A stretch of DNA of 64,000 nt, from assembly GCA_001899715.1 (NCBI GenBank), contig MKWI01000023.1, forward strand, positions 1 through 64,000, given 5' to 3'. Below, in pieces: positions 38,169-48,943 of this stretch. A model generated the notes under the pieces. It saw nothing but the letters and a program-made list of their open reading frames with translations, searched no databases and had not been told where the DNA came from. The stretch's first letter is position 1. Each line of letters begins with the position of its first letter. Both the position numbers and the translations under genes were made by a program. Source of the DNA: Sphingobium sp. 66-54 (lineage in GTDB: Bacteria; Pseudomonadota; Alphaproteobacteria; Sphingomonadales; Sphingomonadaceae).

Positions 38169-38698
38169 ATCTCAGCCTCACGCAGCTTAGCAAGAATGGT
38201 ATCGACATCCTGCGGGCCGATGGCGCCGATGTGCTGGTAGCGGATCACGCCCTTGCCATCGACGACGAACGTTTCCGGCACGCCCGAGGAGCCAAGGTAG
38301 AATTGCAGCGTGCTGCGCGCGTCCAGCCCGATACGCTGGAATGGGTCGCCATGGCGAGCGAGGAAGGCATCCACATCGGCGCGGGCATCGCGAATAGCCA
38401 CGCCGTCGATGCGCACACCCTCCCGGGCGAGCTGCGCCAGCACCGGTGCCTCCGCCGCGCAGGGCACGCACCAGCTCGCGAAGACATTGAGCAGGCGCGG
38501 CTTGCCGTCCGCCATCTCCTTCGTCGAGAGCGCCGGATTGCTGGAGGAGGCGGCCGGCAGTTCAATGCCAGGCACCGGCTTACCGATCATCCGCGACTGG
38601 ATGGTCGTCTGCTGATCGCGGTTCAGCCCCAGCGAGGCGATCCCCAGGAAGATGAGATAGCCAACGAGCGGGATCCACAGGATGAGCGAGCGCTTCAT
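38165..38698 (-). CDS. ccmG: Thiol:disulfide oxidoreductase CcmG/DsbE
   Basis: 177 aa with one N-terminal membrane anchor and a periplasmic thioredoxin fold whose active site is WCVPC (Cys77, Cys80). The GVPETFVVDGKGVIRYQHIG cis-Pro region is typical for CcmG. It supplies reducing power to CcmH and apocytochrome c. It overlaps ccmF and ccmH by four bases each. Confidence 0.95.
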   Translation of the reverse strand: MKRSLILWIPLVGYLIFLGIASLGLNRDQQTTIQSRMIGKPVPGIELPAASSSNPALSTKEMADGKPRLLNVFASWCVPCAAEAPVLAQLAREGVRIDGVAIRDARADVDAFLARHGDPFQRIGLDARSTLQFYLGSSGVPETFVVDGKGVIRYQHIGAIGPQDVDTILAKLREAEI

Positions 38699-40659
38699 GC
38701 CGTCGCTCCCGCGGGGATAGCCGCGCCCGGCTCAGCCATGGTCGCTGCCGCGCGACCCTGCTTGCGTCCGCGCCGCACGCGGCCGACCAGAGCCAGCGCG
38801 CCGCCAAACGCAATCAACCCACCACCAAACCAGATCAGCGTAACGAACGGCTTCCACCAGATGCGCAACTGCCAGCGGCCGTCCTCCAGCGCATCGCCGA
38901 GCACCAGATAGAGCTGCCCGTTCCAGCGCGTCATCTGCACCGATTCGGTGGTCGGCGTCGGCGGATCGGTGAAGAAGCGCGCCTGCGGCTTGGCGACACC
39001 GATCACGTGGCCGTTCCGGCTGACCGTCAGCGTCGCCTGCATCGCGGTCCAGTTGGGTCCAGCGATGGGCATCACGGAATCGAAGGCAACGGTCGTGCCG
39101 GCAATCTCGAAGCGGTCGCCCGGCCGCGCCGCCGCCAGCCTCTCCTGCGAGAAGGCGCTTTCCGATGCCATGCCGGCGAGACTCACCGCGCAGCCGAGAT
39201 GCGCGAGCACCATGCCATAGGTGAACAAGGGTGTGCGGCGCAGGTTGCGTTTCCAGAGCGGCGCGATGCTCGCCACCGCTACGCCCGCCGCCGCCGCGAA
39301 ACCGAACGCCGTCAACCATCCGACCGGGCGCGGCGCGAAAGCGATCACCGCCCCCAGCGCGAGCACGACGGCGATCAGCGCCGGCGCGGCGCGGCGCAAG
39401 ACCGCGCCCGTCTCATCTCGTCGCCAGCGCAGCAGCGGCCCGAAGATCAGCGCGGCCATCAACGCGATCGCCAACGGGCCGATGATCGCGTTGAAATAAG
39501 GCGGCCCCACCGAGACGCGCACGCCCATCATCTCGGTTAGCAGCGGATAGAGTGTGCCGACGAACACCAGCCCCAGGATCACGCAAAGCAGCAGGTTGTT
39601 GACGACCAGCATCGCCTCCCGGCTCACCGCGTCGAACCGCGCACCCTCGTTCACCGTGTGGACACGCAGCGCGAACAGCGCCAACGCTCCGCCGATATAG
39701 ATGCCGAGCAGCGCGAGGATAAAGCTGCCCCGCGTCGGATCGACCGCGAAGGCATGGACGCTGGTCAATATGCCCGAGCGCACGAGGAAGGTGCCGATCA
39801 TCGACATGGCGAAGGCGATCACCGAGAGCATGATCGTCCACGCTCGCAGCGCATCGCGCGTCGCCAGCACCGTTGCGCTGTGCAGCAGCGCGGTCGCCGC
39901 CAGCCACGGCATGAGCGAGGCGTTTTCGACCGGGTCCCAGAACCACCAGCCGCCCCAGCCCAGCTCATAATAAGCCCAATAGGAGCCGGCGGTGATGCCG
40001 ATGGTGAGCATGATCCACGCCGCCAGCACCCATGGCCGGATCGCGCGGGCGAAGCGGGCATCGACCGCTCGGGTCAGCAGCGCGCCGACCGCGAAGGAGA
40101 AAGCGACCGAGAGGCCGACATAGCCGAGGTAGAGCGTCGGCGGATGGAAGGCGAGGCCGGGGTCCTGCAACAGCGGGTTCAGCCCCTGCCCGTCCACCGC
40201 CGGCGGATCGAGGCGTTTGAACGGGTTGGAGGCGAACAGCAAGAAGGCATAGAAGCCCAGGCTGATCGCCGCCTGCGCGCCCAGCGTGGCAATATGCGTG
40301 CGCCGGTCCAGCTCGCGCTCGAACAGCGCCACCGCCGCGCCCGCCACGCTCATCACCGCCACCCAGAGCAGCATCGAGCCTTCGTGATTACCCCAGGCAC
40401 CGGCGAATTTGTAGATGAACGGCTTGGCCGAATGACTGTTCGCCGCGACCAGATAGACCGACATGTCCGAGCGGATAAACAGCAGGATGAGCAGCGCCAT
40501 GGCAAGGCCGGTGAGCACGCCTTGCGCAATCGCGACGGGTCGGATCAGCCGCCGTGCATCGTCATTGCCCTGCGCCACCGCCGACCATGCGAGCAGCAGT
40601 TGCAGGCCAGCCAGCATGGCGGCCAGCCACAAGGCGGCGAGTCCGGTTTCGGCGATCAT
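38695..40659 (-). CDS. ccmF: Heme lyase subunit CcmF
   Basis: 654 aa, about fourteen membrane helices. The WWD heme-handling domain is GGWWFWDPVENASLMPWL, and GAWGNHEGSMLLWV, HPPTLYLGYVGLSV and the C-terminal periplasmic domain with FAGT-like strands (GDRFEIAGTTVAFD) are all present. CcmF transfers heme from CcmE to apocytochrome c with CcmH. It overlaps ccmE and ccmG by ATGA. Confidence 0.96.
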   Translation of the reverse strand: MIAETGLAALWLAAMLAGLQLLLAWSAVAQGNDDARRLIRPVAIAQGVLTGLAMALLILLFIRSDMSVYLVAANSHSAKPFIYKFAGAWGNHEGSMLLWVAVMSVAGAAVALFERELDRRTHIATLGAQAAISLGFYAFLLFASNPFKRLDPPAVDGQGLNPLLQDPGLAFHPPTLYLGYVGLSVAFSFAVGALLTRAVDARFARAIRPWVLAAWIMLTIGITAGSYWAYYELGWGGWWFWDPVENASLMPWLAATALLHSATVLATRDALRAWTIMLSVIAFAMSMIGTFLVRSGILTSVHAFAVDPTRGSFILALLGIYIGGALALFALRVHTVNEGARFDAVSREAMLVVNNLLLCVILGLVFVGTLYPLLTEMMGVRVSVGPPYFNAIIGPLAIALMAALIFGPLLRWRRDETGAVLRRAAPALIAVVLALGAVIAFAPRPVGWLTAFGFAAAAGVAVASIAPLWKRNLRRTPLFTYGMVLAHLGCAVSLAGMASESAFSQERLAAARPGDRFEIAGTTVAFDSVMPIAGPNWTAMQATLTVSRNGHVIGVAKPQARFFTDPPTPTTESVQMTRWNGQLYLVLGDALEDGRWQLRIWWKPFVTLIWFGGGLIAFGGALALVGRVRRGRKQGRAAATMAEPGAAIPAGATA

Positions 40660-41135
40660 GGCTGGTCCGCTTTGACCTTGTGGGTCTCGGGGTCGTACTG
40701 GATGCCTTCCATCTCGCGCGGCATGTAGCGCTCGTCATGCTTGGCGAGGATGTTGGTGGCGCGGAAGGTGCCGTCGGCGTCGAATGCCCCCTCGGCAATG
40801 GCACCGGAGCCTTCCTTGAACAGGTCCGGCGTAATGCCGCTGAAGGTGGCCGGCACCGTGCCCTTGCCGTCGGTCAGGTCGAAGCTGATCGTCACGCCAT
40901 TGGCGCCCCGCTTGAGGCTGCCGAGCGCTACCATGCCGCCCAGCCGCACTGCCTTGCCCGGTTCGATATGGGCCGCCTTGGCCTCGGCCGGTGTGTAGAA
41001 ATAAGCCGCCTGATCGCGCAGGGCGGACATGGCGAGCAGCACGCCGCCGATCAGCGCGGCCAGTGCCAGCAGCACCAGCACGAGGCGCTGATGCTTGCGC
41101 TTGGGGCCTTGCCGGCGTGAGGCGATGGCAACCAT
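40656..41135 (-). CDS. ccmE: Heme chaperone CcmE
   Basis: 159 aa. A basic N-terminus and one membrane anchor (RLVLVLLALAALIGGVLLAM) are followed by the OB-fold beta barrel. The heme is held covalently by His133 in AKHDERYMP, with Tyr137 as the axial ligand. It accepts heme from CcmC and delivers it to CcmF. It starts four bases after the ccmD stop. Confidence 0.96.
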   Translation of the reverse strand: MVAIASRRQGPKRKHQRLVLVLLALAALIGGVLLAMSALRDQAAYFYTPAEAKAAHIEPGKAVRLGGMVALGSLKRGANGVTISFDLTDGKGTVPATFSGITPDLFKEGSGAIAEGAFDADGTFRATNILAKHDERYMPREMEGIQYDPETHKVKADQP

Positions 41136-41139
41136 GGCG

Positions 41140-41271
41140 TCAGTCCCGGCTTAGAAGCTGCGCCGCGCGGGCTTCCGCGCGGGCAGCGCCGCGCCACGCC
41201 CACAGGCTCGTCGCCACGGTGGCGAGCGCCGTCAGCCCGTAGGCGGCAATCACGAAAGGCCAGGGGTTCAC
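41140..41271 (-). CDS. ccmD: Small heme exporter subunit CcmD
   Basis: 43 aa from a GTG start with a GAGGA site; the track's 72-aa version runs into ccmC. One membrane helix (WPFVIAAYGLTALATVATSLWAWRG) is followed by a basic cytoplasmic tail, as expected for CcmD, which helps release holo-CcmE from CcmC. Identity rests on length, topology and position between ccmC and ccmE, four bases from each. Confidence 0.88.
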   Translation of the reverse strand: MNPWPFVIAAYGLTALATVATSLWAWRGAARAEARAAQLLSRD

Positions 41272-41275
41272 GATA

Positions 41276-42001
41276 TCATCCTCGCGACATGCGGCGCAGG
41301 CGCGCCTCGATACGGTTTTCGGCCAGGATCGCGCGCATCCGCAGCAGCACGATGGCAACGAACCAGAAGGTGAAGCCGAGCACGGTCAGCCCCAGCGGCC
41401 AGAGCATCGAGCTGTCGATGCTGCTGCTGGTCAGCGTGATCGAGCGCCCCTGATGCAGGCTGTTCCACCACACAACCGAATAATGGATGACCGGCAGGTT
41501 GAGCGCGCCAACCAGCGCATAGATCGCCGTCACGCGGCTCACGCCGCCGGTCTCGGCGCGGTCGGCGCTGGAGCGGCCCAGTGCGATATAGCCCAGATAG
41601 AGGAACAGCAGCAGGAGCATGGAGGTCATCCGCCCATCCCACTCCCACCAGGTGCCCCAGGTGGGCCGCCCCCAGATCGAGCCGCTGGCGAGGCAGATGG
41701 CGGTGAACACCGCGCCCGGCACGGCAGTCGCCCGGCCCGCCACGGCGGCGAGCGGATGGCGCCAGACGAGCTGTGCGATGGCAGCCGCTGTCAGCCCGCT
41801 CCACCCGCCCATGCCAAGCCAGGCGGCCGGCACGTGGATATAGAGAATGCGGAAGCTCTCGCCTTGCAGATAGTCGGCCGGAGCAACGAACAGTCCCGCC
41901 CAGCAACCGAGCAGAATCAACGCGATACCGCCCCAGAAGAACCAGGTGGTGACGGGCACGGCGATCGACAGGAATCGGCGCGGATTCGCGAGGGCATGCA
42001 T
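41276..42001 (-). CDS. ccmC: Heme transporter CcmC
   Basis: 241 aa, six membrane helices. The tryptophan-rich WWD motif is WGRPTWGTWWEWDGRMTS, flanked by the conserved His residues in YIHVPAAWLGMGGW and VIHYSVVWWNSLHQG. CcmC loads heme onto CcmE. First gene of the operon, with the promoter presumably in the 187-base gap shared with divergent purF. The ABC subunits ccmA and ccmB are not present next to it. Confidence 0.95.
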   Translation of the reverse strand: MHALANPRRFLSIAVPVTTWFFWGGIALILLGCWAGLFVAPADYLQGESFRILYIHVPAAWLGMGGWSGLTAAAIAQLVWRHPLAAVAGRATAVPGAVFTAICLASGSIWGRPTWGTWWEWDGRMTSMLLLLFLYLGYIALGRSSADRAETGGVSRVTAIYALVGALNLPVIHYSVVWWNSLHQGRSITLTSSSIDSSMLWPLGLTVLGFTFWFVAIVLLRMRAILAENRIEARLRRMSRG

Positions 42002-42188
42002 GCGGCCTCCTTTAGTGCGAGGCGCGCGGACATGCCAGTCCGTTGATTCGGTCCGGAGGGGTCAATGCAGCAGACTGCGCATTATTTTGTGACGATGGGG
42101 CGACAAAGCCGTTTTCCCCTCCTATATGGCCGGCAAATACAGCGTGCATGGAGAGTCTCACCCCTCTCGCCTGCTTCGAGTATAACCG

Positions 42189-43652
42189 ATGCTGACCACC
42201 AATCCGTTTGACGATGACAAGCTGCGCGAGGAGTGCGGCATTTTCGGCGTTCATGGCGCCGCGACAGCCTCTGCCATGGTCGCCCTCGGGCTGCACGCCT
42301 TGCAGCATCGCGGGCAGGAAGCCGCAGGAATCACCAGTTGGGACGGCAAGGAGTTCCACACGCACCGGGCGATGGGCCATGTCGCCGGCAATTTCGACAA
42401 TGACGAGATCATCCGCATGCTATCAGGCAGCGTCGCCTGTGGCCATGTGCGTTACTCGACGACCGGTGAGACGGCGCTGCGCAATGTGCAGCCGCTCTAT
42501 GCCGATCTCTCTTCCGGCGGCTTCGCCATTGCCCACAACGGCAACATCTCCAACGCGCTCAACCTGCGCAAGCGGCTGGTACGCGATGGGGCAATCTTCC
42601 AGTCGACCAGCGACACGGAAGTCATCATCCACCTGCTCGCCAAGTCGCGCTACCGCACCCTGCTGGATCGGTTCATCGACGCGCTGAAGCAGGTCGAGGG
42701 CGCCTATTCGCTCATCTGTCTCACCCCTGAAGGGCTGATCGCCTGCCGCGATCCGCTCGGCATCCGCCCGCTCGTTATGGGAAGGATCGGCGACGCGATC
42801 ATCTTTGCGTCGGAAACCGTCGCGTTCGATGTAGTCGGCGCGGAATATATCCGCTCGGTCGAGCCGGGTGAGTTGATCGTGGTAGCGCAGGACGGCGAGA
42901 TCCGTTCGCACCGCCCCTTCGGCGACACACCGCACCCCCGCCCGTGTATCTTCGAGCATGTCTATTTCTCGCGGCCCGATTCAATCGTCGACGGCCACAG
43001 CGTCTATCAGGTGCGCAAGGCGATCGGCGCCCAGCTCGCCATTGAAGGGCCGGTCGAGGCCGATCTCGTCATCCCGGTGCCGGACAGCGGTGTGCCCGCC
43101 GCCATCGGCTTCGCCCAGCAATCGGGCACGCCGTTCGAGTTGGGTATCATCCGCTCGCATTATGTCGGCCGCACCTTCATCCAGCCCGGCGACAAGGTTC
43201 GCCACCTCGGCGTCAAATTAAAGCACAACGCCAACCGCGCGCTGATTGCCGGCAAGAAGGTCGTGCTGATCGACGATTCGATCGTCCGCGGCACCACCTC
43301 GCTCAAGATCGTGCAGATGATGCGCGACGCCGGCGCTAAGGAGGTGCACATGCGCATCGCCAGTCCGCCGACGCGGCATAGCTGCTTCTACGGGGTCGAC
43401 ACGCCCGAGCGCGGCAAGCTGCTCGCCCACAAGATGGACGTCGCGCAGATGTGCGCGTTTATTCATGCCGACAGCCTCTCCTTCGTTTCCATCGAGGGGC
43501 TCTACAAGGCCATCGGCGAGAGCCGCCGCAACGACGGCATTCCGCAATATTGCGATGCCTGCTTTACTGGCGACTACCCAACCACCCTCACCGATTTCGA
43601 CGACACGGCGCAGGTGAACCAGCTCGAACTGCTGCACGAGCGCGTCGTCTGA
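42189..43652 (+). CDS. purF: Amidophosphoribosyltransferase
   Basis: 487 aa. The Ntn-type glutaminase nucleophile is Cys16 in EECGIFGVHG after a short propeptide. GHVRYSTTGETALRN, AHNGNISNA and QSTSDTEV are glutaminase signatures; the PRPP-binding loop is VVLIDDSIVRGTTS. Zinc/Fe-S type cysteines are seen as CFYGVDTP and YCDACFTGDYP, as in the B. subtilis type. Commits PRPP to purine synthesis. The SDR gene follows after 16 bases. Confidence 0.97.
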   Translation: MLTTNPFDDDKLREECGIFGVHGAATASAMVALGLHALQHRGQEAAGITSWDGKEFHTHRAMGHVAGNFDNDEIIRMLSGSVACGHVRYSTTGETALRNVQPLYADLSSGGFAIAHNGNISNALNLRKRLVRDGAIFQSTSDTEVIIHLLAKSRYRTLLDRFIDALKQVEGAYSLICLTPEGLIACRDPLGIRPLVMGRIGDAIIFASETVAFDVVGAEYIRSVEPGELIVVAQDGEIRSHRPFGDTPHPRPCIFEHVYFSRPDSIVDGHSVYQVRKAIGAQLAIEGPVEADLVIPVPDSGVPAAIGFAQQSGTPFELGIIRSHYVGRTFIQPGDKVRHLGVKLKHNANRALIAGKKVVLIDDSIVRGTTSLKIVQMMRDAGAKEVHMRIASPPTRHSCFYGVDTPERGKLLAHKMDVAQMCAFIHADSLSFVSIEGLYKAIGESRRNDGIPQYCDACFTGDYPTTLTDFDDTAQVNQLELLHERVV

Positions 43653-43668
43653 CCTAAAACGGACATCC

Positions 43669-44400
43669 ATGACCAATCAGGACAACAAGGCCCGGCCGCT
43701 CGCCGGACGGATCGCCCTCGTGACCGGCGCCAGTCGTGGTATCGGCGCGGCCACGGCCCAGGCGCTGGCGCAGGACGGCGCACATGTCGTGCTTGTCGCC
43801 CGCACCGTGCCCGATCTCGAAGCGGTGGAGGACGCCATCCACACCGCCGGCGGCAGCGCGACCATCGCCCCGCTCGATCTGACCGACGGCGAGAGCATCG
43901 GCCGGCTCGCGCAGGCCATCGGCGGCCGGTGGAACGCGCTTGATATCCTGGTGCTCAACGCCGCCACGCTCGGCACGCTGGCCGCCGTGCCGGCCATCGA
44001 TAGCAAGGAGTTCGCCCGCCTTCTCACGCTGAACATCGCGGCCCCGCAAGCGCTGATCGCGGCGTTCGATCCGATGCTGCGGGCCAGCAAGGATGCGCGC
44101 GTGGTGGCGCTCACCAGCGGCGTAGCGGCGGCCAACCCGCGTGCTTATTGGGGTGCCTATGGCGCCTCCAAGGCCGCGCTGGAGGTGCTCGTTGCCGCCT
44201 ATGGCCAGGAAGTACGCAATGTGAGCGCGATCCGCACCCACATCGTCGAGCCCGGCGCCACCCGCACCACCATGCGCGCCCGCGCCTATCCGGGCGAGGA
44301 CCCGGCCACGCTCAAGACGCCGGACATCGTCGGCCGCGCCATCGCCGACCTGATCGTCCGCGACGTCCCCGACGGCGAACGGCTGGTGCTGCCGAAGTAA
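43669..44400 (+). CDS. SDR-family NAD(P)-dependent oxidoreductase
   Basis: 243 aa. Cofactor loop TGASRGIG, basic residue after the second strand (LVARTV) suggesting NADP(H), NNAG-equivalent LNAATLG, catalytic Ser (ALTSGVAA) and a YGASK pair. It follows purF directly, so it is probably co-transcribed. I recall purF-SDR pairs in other alphaproteobacteria, but that is memory. The substrate is unknown. Confidence 0.88.
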   Translation: MTNQDNKARPLAGRIALVTGASRGIGAATAQALAQDGAHVVLVARTVPDLEAVEDAIHTAGGSATIAPLDLTDGESIGRLAQAIGGRWNALDILVLNAATLGTLAAVPAIDSKEFARLLTLNIAAPQALIAAFDPMLRASKDARVVALTSGVAAANPRAYWGAYGASKAALEVLVAAYGQEVRNVSAIRTHIVEPGATRTTMRARAYPGEDPATLKTPDIVGRAIADLIVRDVPDGERLVLPK

Positions 44401-44929
44401 TGCAAGGGCGCGCTGGTCCGGACTTGGGGCCACCCGATGAGTAGATAAGCAGCCCGTCCGGCCAGAAAGCCAAAACACGAAGCATACTCGGTATCATCAG
44501 CGCACATCGCCGCTGAAACAATCGCCGATCAAAAGGACCAACTCCGCCTATTTGGAAGCCAGTGCTCCTGCGCAGGCAGGAGCCCTAAGCGGCGAGGCCC
44601 GGCGGCTGGCCCCCGGACTCCTGCCTTCGCAAGAGAACATATTTCCCCAAAAGGACAGTTCCCGCCCTCTCGTTCATATCGAGCAAAGTCGAGACACGGC
44701 TAGAGCAGATCGAGATCAAACTAACCCGAGGGACCAAGTTTTCTTCGATCTACAGGAAAATAAGGACGGCCCATCGACAAGCTCAGAGCAAACGAGCGAG
44801 AGTGTGTCCGTCCGTCCAAAACCCACCTCGAGGAGCCCCGGTCGTGACGATTCGAGGCAGGCGCATCGCCTAGCTCGGCGAGCGCCCATACGGAAAAGAA
44901 AGACCCACCCCCCGAACCTAAACCTCAGG
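44401..44929. other. 529-base gap holding several REP-like palindromes, no gene
   Basis: Located between convergent SDR and dnaJ. GCTCCTGC-GCAG-GCAGGAGC at 44564-44583 is a perfect 8-bp hairpin; CTCCTGCCTTCGCAAGAG follows near 44618; CGTTCATATCGAGCAAAGTCGAGACAC near 44671; and CGACAAGCTCAGAGCAAACGAG near 44774. The 159-codon ORF over this stretch has no domain and repeat-derived sequence, so I do not call it a gene. Confidence 0.7.
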
Positions 44930-46054
44930 TCAATCCTTCAAGCCGTCCCACATTTCCTTGATCTTACCGAAGAAACCGCTCGACGCCGGGCACTCCTCCC
45001 CCGTCTCGGTGGCACGGAATTCCTCCAGTAACTCGCGCTGGCGGGCGCTGAGCCGCGTGGGCGTCTCCACCTCGATCTGGATCACCAGATCGCCCTTCCC
45101 ACGCCCGTTGAGCACCGGCATGCCGGCGGCGCGCTGGCGCAACTGCTTGCCCGACTGGATACCGGAAGGGATACGGATTTCATGCCCTGCCCCGTCGAGG
45201 CCCGGCACGTTGATCGTCCCACCCAAAGCCGCCAGCGTAAAGCTGATCGGCACGCGGCAGAACAGGTTGGTACCCTCGCGCTCAAAGAGCGCATGCCGCC
45301 GCACGTGCAGAAAAATGTAAAGGTCGCCCGCCGGCGCGCCGCGCGGTCCTGCCTCACCCTGTCCGCTCAACCGGATGCGCGTACCCTCGTCCACCCCCGG
45401 CGGGATAGAGACGTCGAGCGAGCGCTCCTTGTCGACGCGCCCTTCGCCCCTGCACGCGCGGCACGGCGACTTGATGCGCTGGCCGGCGCCATGGCAGCTC
45501 GGGCAGGTCCGCTCGATAACGAAGAAGCCCTGCTGCGCCCGCACCTTGCCATGACCGGCGCAGGTCGGGCATGTCTCGACTGTCGTCCCCGGCTCCGCGC
45601 CGCTGCCGTCGCAGCTTTCGCACGGTGCCGCGACGTCGATGCGGATCGTCGTCTCGCGGCCGTGGAAGGCGTCCTCCAGGCTGATTTCCAGATCATAGCG
45701 CAGGTCGGCGCCGCGCTGGGCCTGTTGCTGCCCGCCACCGGCAAAGCCGCCGCCGAAAATGGTCTCGAAAATATCGCTGAAGTCGGAGAAACCCGCGCCA
45801 CCTGCCCCACCACCATTCATCCCCTGCTGGAAAGCGGCGTGGCCATAGCGGTCATAGGCCGCGCGCTTCTGCGGGTCCTTCAGGCAGTCATAGGCTTCGC
45901 TGACCGATTTGAACCTGGCCTCGCTCTCCTTGCAACCCGGATTACGGTCCGGGTGGTAGCGCATGGCCATGCGGCGATAGGCGGATTTGATGGTGTTCGC
46001 GTCAGCCGTCCGCTCGATTTCGAGCAACTCGTAATAGTCTGTCTGGCTACTCAT
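44930..46054 (-). CDS. dnaJ: Chaperone DnaJ
   Basis: 374 aa, full-length type I Hsp40. J domain with YHPDRNPG (HPD), a Gly/Phe region (GMNGGGAGGAGFSDFSDIF), four zinc repeats CESCDGSG, CPTCAGHG, CPSCHGAG and CRACRGEG, and the C-terminal peptide-binding domains. It delivers unfolded clients to DnaK and stimulates its ATPase. It lies 67 bases after dnaK on the same strand, forming the usual dnaKJ operon. Confidence 0.97.
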   Translation of the reverse strand: MSSQTDYYELLEIERTADANTIKSAYRRMAMRYHPDRNPGCKESEARFKSVSEAYDCLKDPQKRAAYDRYGHAAFQQGMNGGGAGGAGFSDFSDIFETIFGGGFAGGGQQQAQRGADLRYDLEISLEDAFHGRETTIRIDVAAPCESCDGSGAEPGTTVETCPTCAGHGKVRAQQGFFVIERTCPSCHGAGQRIKSPCRACRGEGRVDKERSLDVSIPPGVDEGTRIRLSGQGEAGPRGAPAGDLYIFLHVRRHALFEREGTNLFCRVPISFTLAALGGTINVPGLDGAGHEIRIPSGIQSGKQLRQRAAGMPVLNGRGKGDLVIQIEVETPTRLSARQRELLEEFRATETGEECPASSGFFGKIKEMWDGLKD

Positions 46055-46121
46055 GCCCCGCAGCAGCTCCCCGTCCGGGTCCGGTCAGGCGCTCGCCCGG
46101 CCGGACCCGGCTTTCCCGTTC

Positions 46122-48029
<1,908 letters not shown>

Positions 48030-48117
48030 AATCGTCCTCTTCAACCCCAGATAAGTTCAGCAGGTCCACCCTCCGGGCCGCGTTTGACGCCGACCCGGAA
48101 TGATGTGTCGCTGGCGG

Positions 48118-48145
48118 ATATAAGACGGCTTTCGCTTGGCACAAG
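48118..48145 (-). promoter_or_regulatory. Heat-shock (RpoH, sigma-32) promoter of dnaKJ
   Basis: On the minus strand CTTG is followed by exactly 17 bases and CTTATAT, which fits the alphaproteobacterial RpoH pattern (CTTG-N17-CYTATNT as I remember it). It lies about 90 bases before the dnaK ATG. TTGACT overlapping the -35 could also serve a sigma-70 form, but its spacing to TATAT is too long. Confidence 0.72.
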
Positions 48146-48202
48146 TCAAAGCGGGGCCTAGAAAGTGGGAGATTTGATGACGTTCGAGACGGGAGGGTCT
48201 CC

Positions 48203-48700
48203 ATGCACCTGGCATTTCCCCTCGCCGCGTCCACTGCGGCGCTGCTGGCACTCGCGGGATGCGGCGATCCCCAGCCGCTCTATGTGGACGGCGGCTATGT
48301 GCGTCTCAACGCCAATCCGTCCGGCCCTTCAGCGGCTTATTTCACCATTCACGGCGGCGACAAACCCGTGGTCCTGCGCGACATCACCACCGATGCCGCC
48401 GTCCGGCTGGAGATGCATGAGAGCAAGACGCAGAACGGCATGGCGTCGATGGAGGAGATCGACACGGTCGACGTGCCGGCAGGCGAAAAAATCACCTTCG
48501 CACCGGGCGGCAAGCACATCATGCTCTGGCAGATCAATCCCCAGGCCGTGGCGGCGGGCAAGATGACCTTCACCTTCATCTTCTCCAACGGCGACCGCAT
48601 CCTCGCCGACGCCGTGATCGAAAATCCGGACGGCAGCGCATCCGCCGCCGGCAATACAACGGCCGCCAACGCCGCCGCGGACGAGCACGCGGGACATTAG
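48203..48700 (+). CDS. PCu(A)C-type copper chaperone lipoprotein
   Basis: 165 aa. Lipoprotein signal with lipobox LAGC (Cys20). The cupredoxin-like domain carries the copper set of the PCuAC family: MH in RLEMHESK, Met residues in NGMASM, and HIM in GGKHIMLW. The tail is Ala-rich and ends in His. PCuAC proteins deliver Cu(I) to the CuA site of heme-copper oxidases from the periplasm. It sits between dnaK (divergent) and the NO reductase gene; GGGAGGG precedes the start. Confidence 0.87.
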   Translation: MHLAFPLAASTAALLALAGCGDPQPLYVDGGYVRLNANPSGPSAAYFTIHGGDKPVVLRDITTDAAVRLEMHESKTQNGMASMEEIDTVDVPAGEKITFAPGGKHIMLWQINPQAVAAGKMTFTFIFSNGDRILADAVIENPDGSASAAGNTTAANAAADEHAGH

Positions 48701-48943
48701 GCCCCACAGTATTGGACGGCGCCGCGACAGGCCGGCATGCTTGGCCGCATCAGCGCTTCGCCCTGCCGACACGGACAGGCGCGGGCCGATAATCTGCCCA
48801 CCTCCAATGCCGGCACCGGCAAGGGGCTGGAAGTAGTCCCCTCATCACCCGCCAAGTCTTCTGGAGAAACGGCGCATCATTTATTATTGACGATCCCGCT
48901 CAATCATTCGACGATGCTCACCAGGCTTGCGAAGGGGTGCGCC

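Noticed and set aside
44552-45031. 159-codon plus-strand ORF
   Set aside because: It spans REP-like palindromes and runs into the 3' end of dnaJ; composition is repeat-derived.
48886-48943. FNR/NNR-type box upstream of norB (TTGAC...CTCAA)
   Set aside because: The half sites TTGA and TCAA are nine bases apart instead of six, and the flanks do not match.
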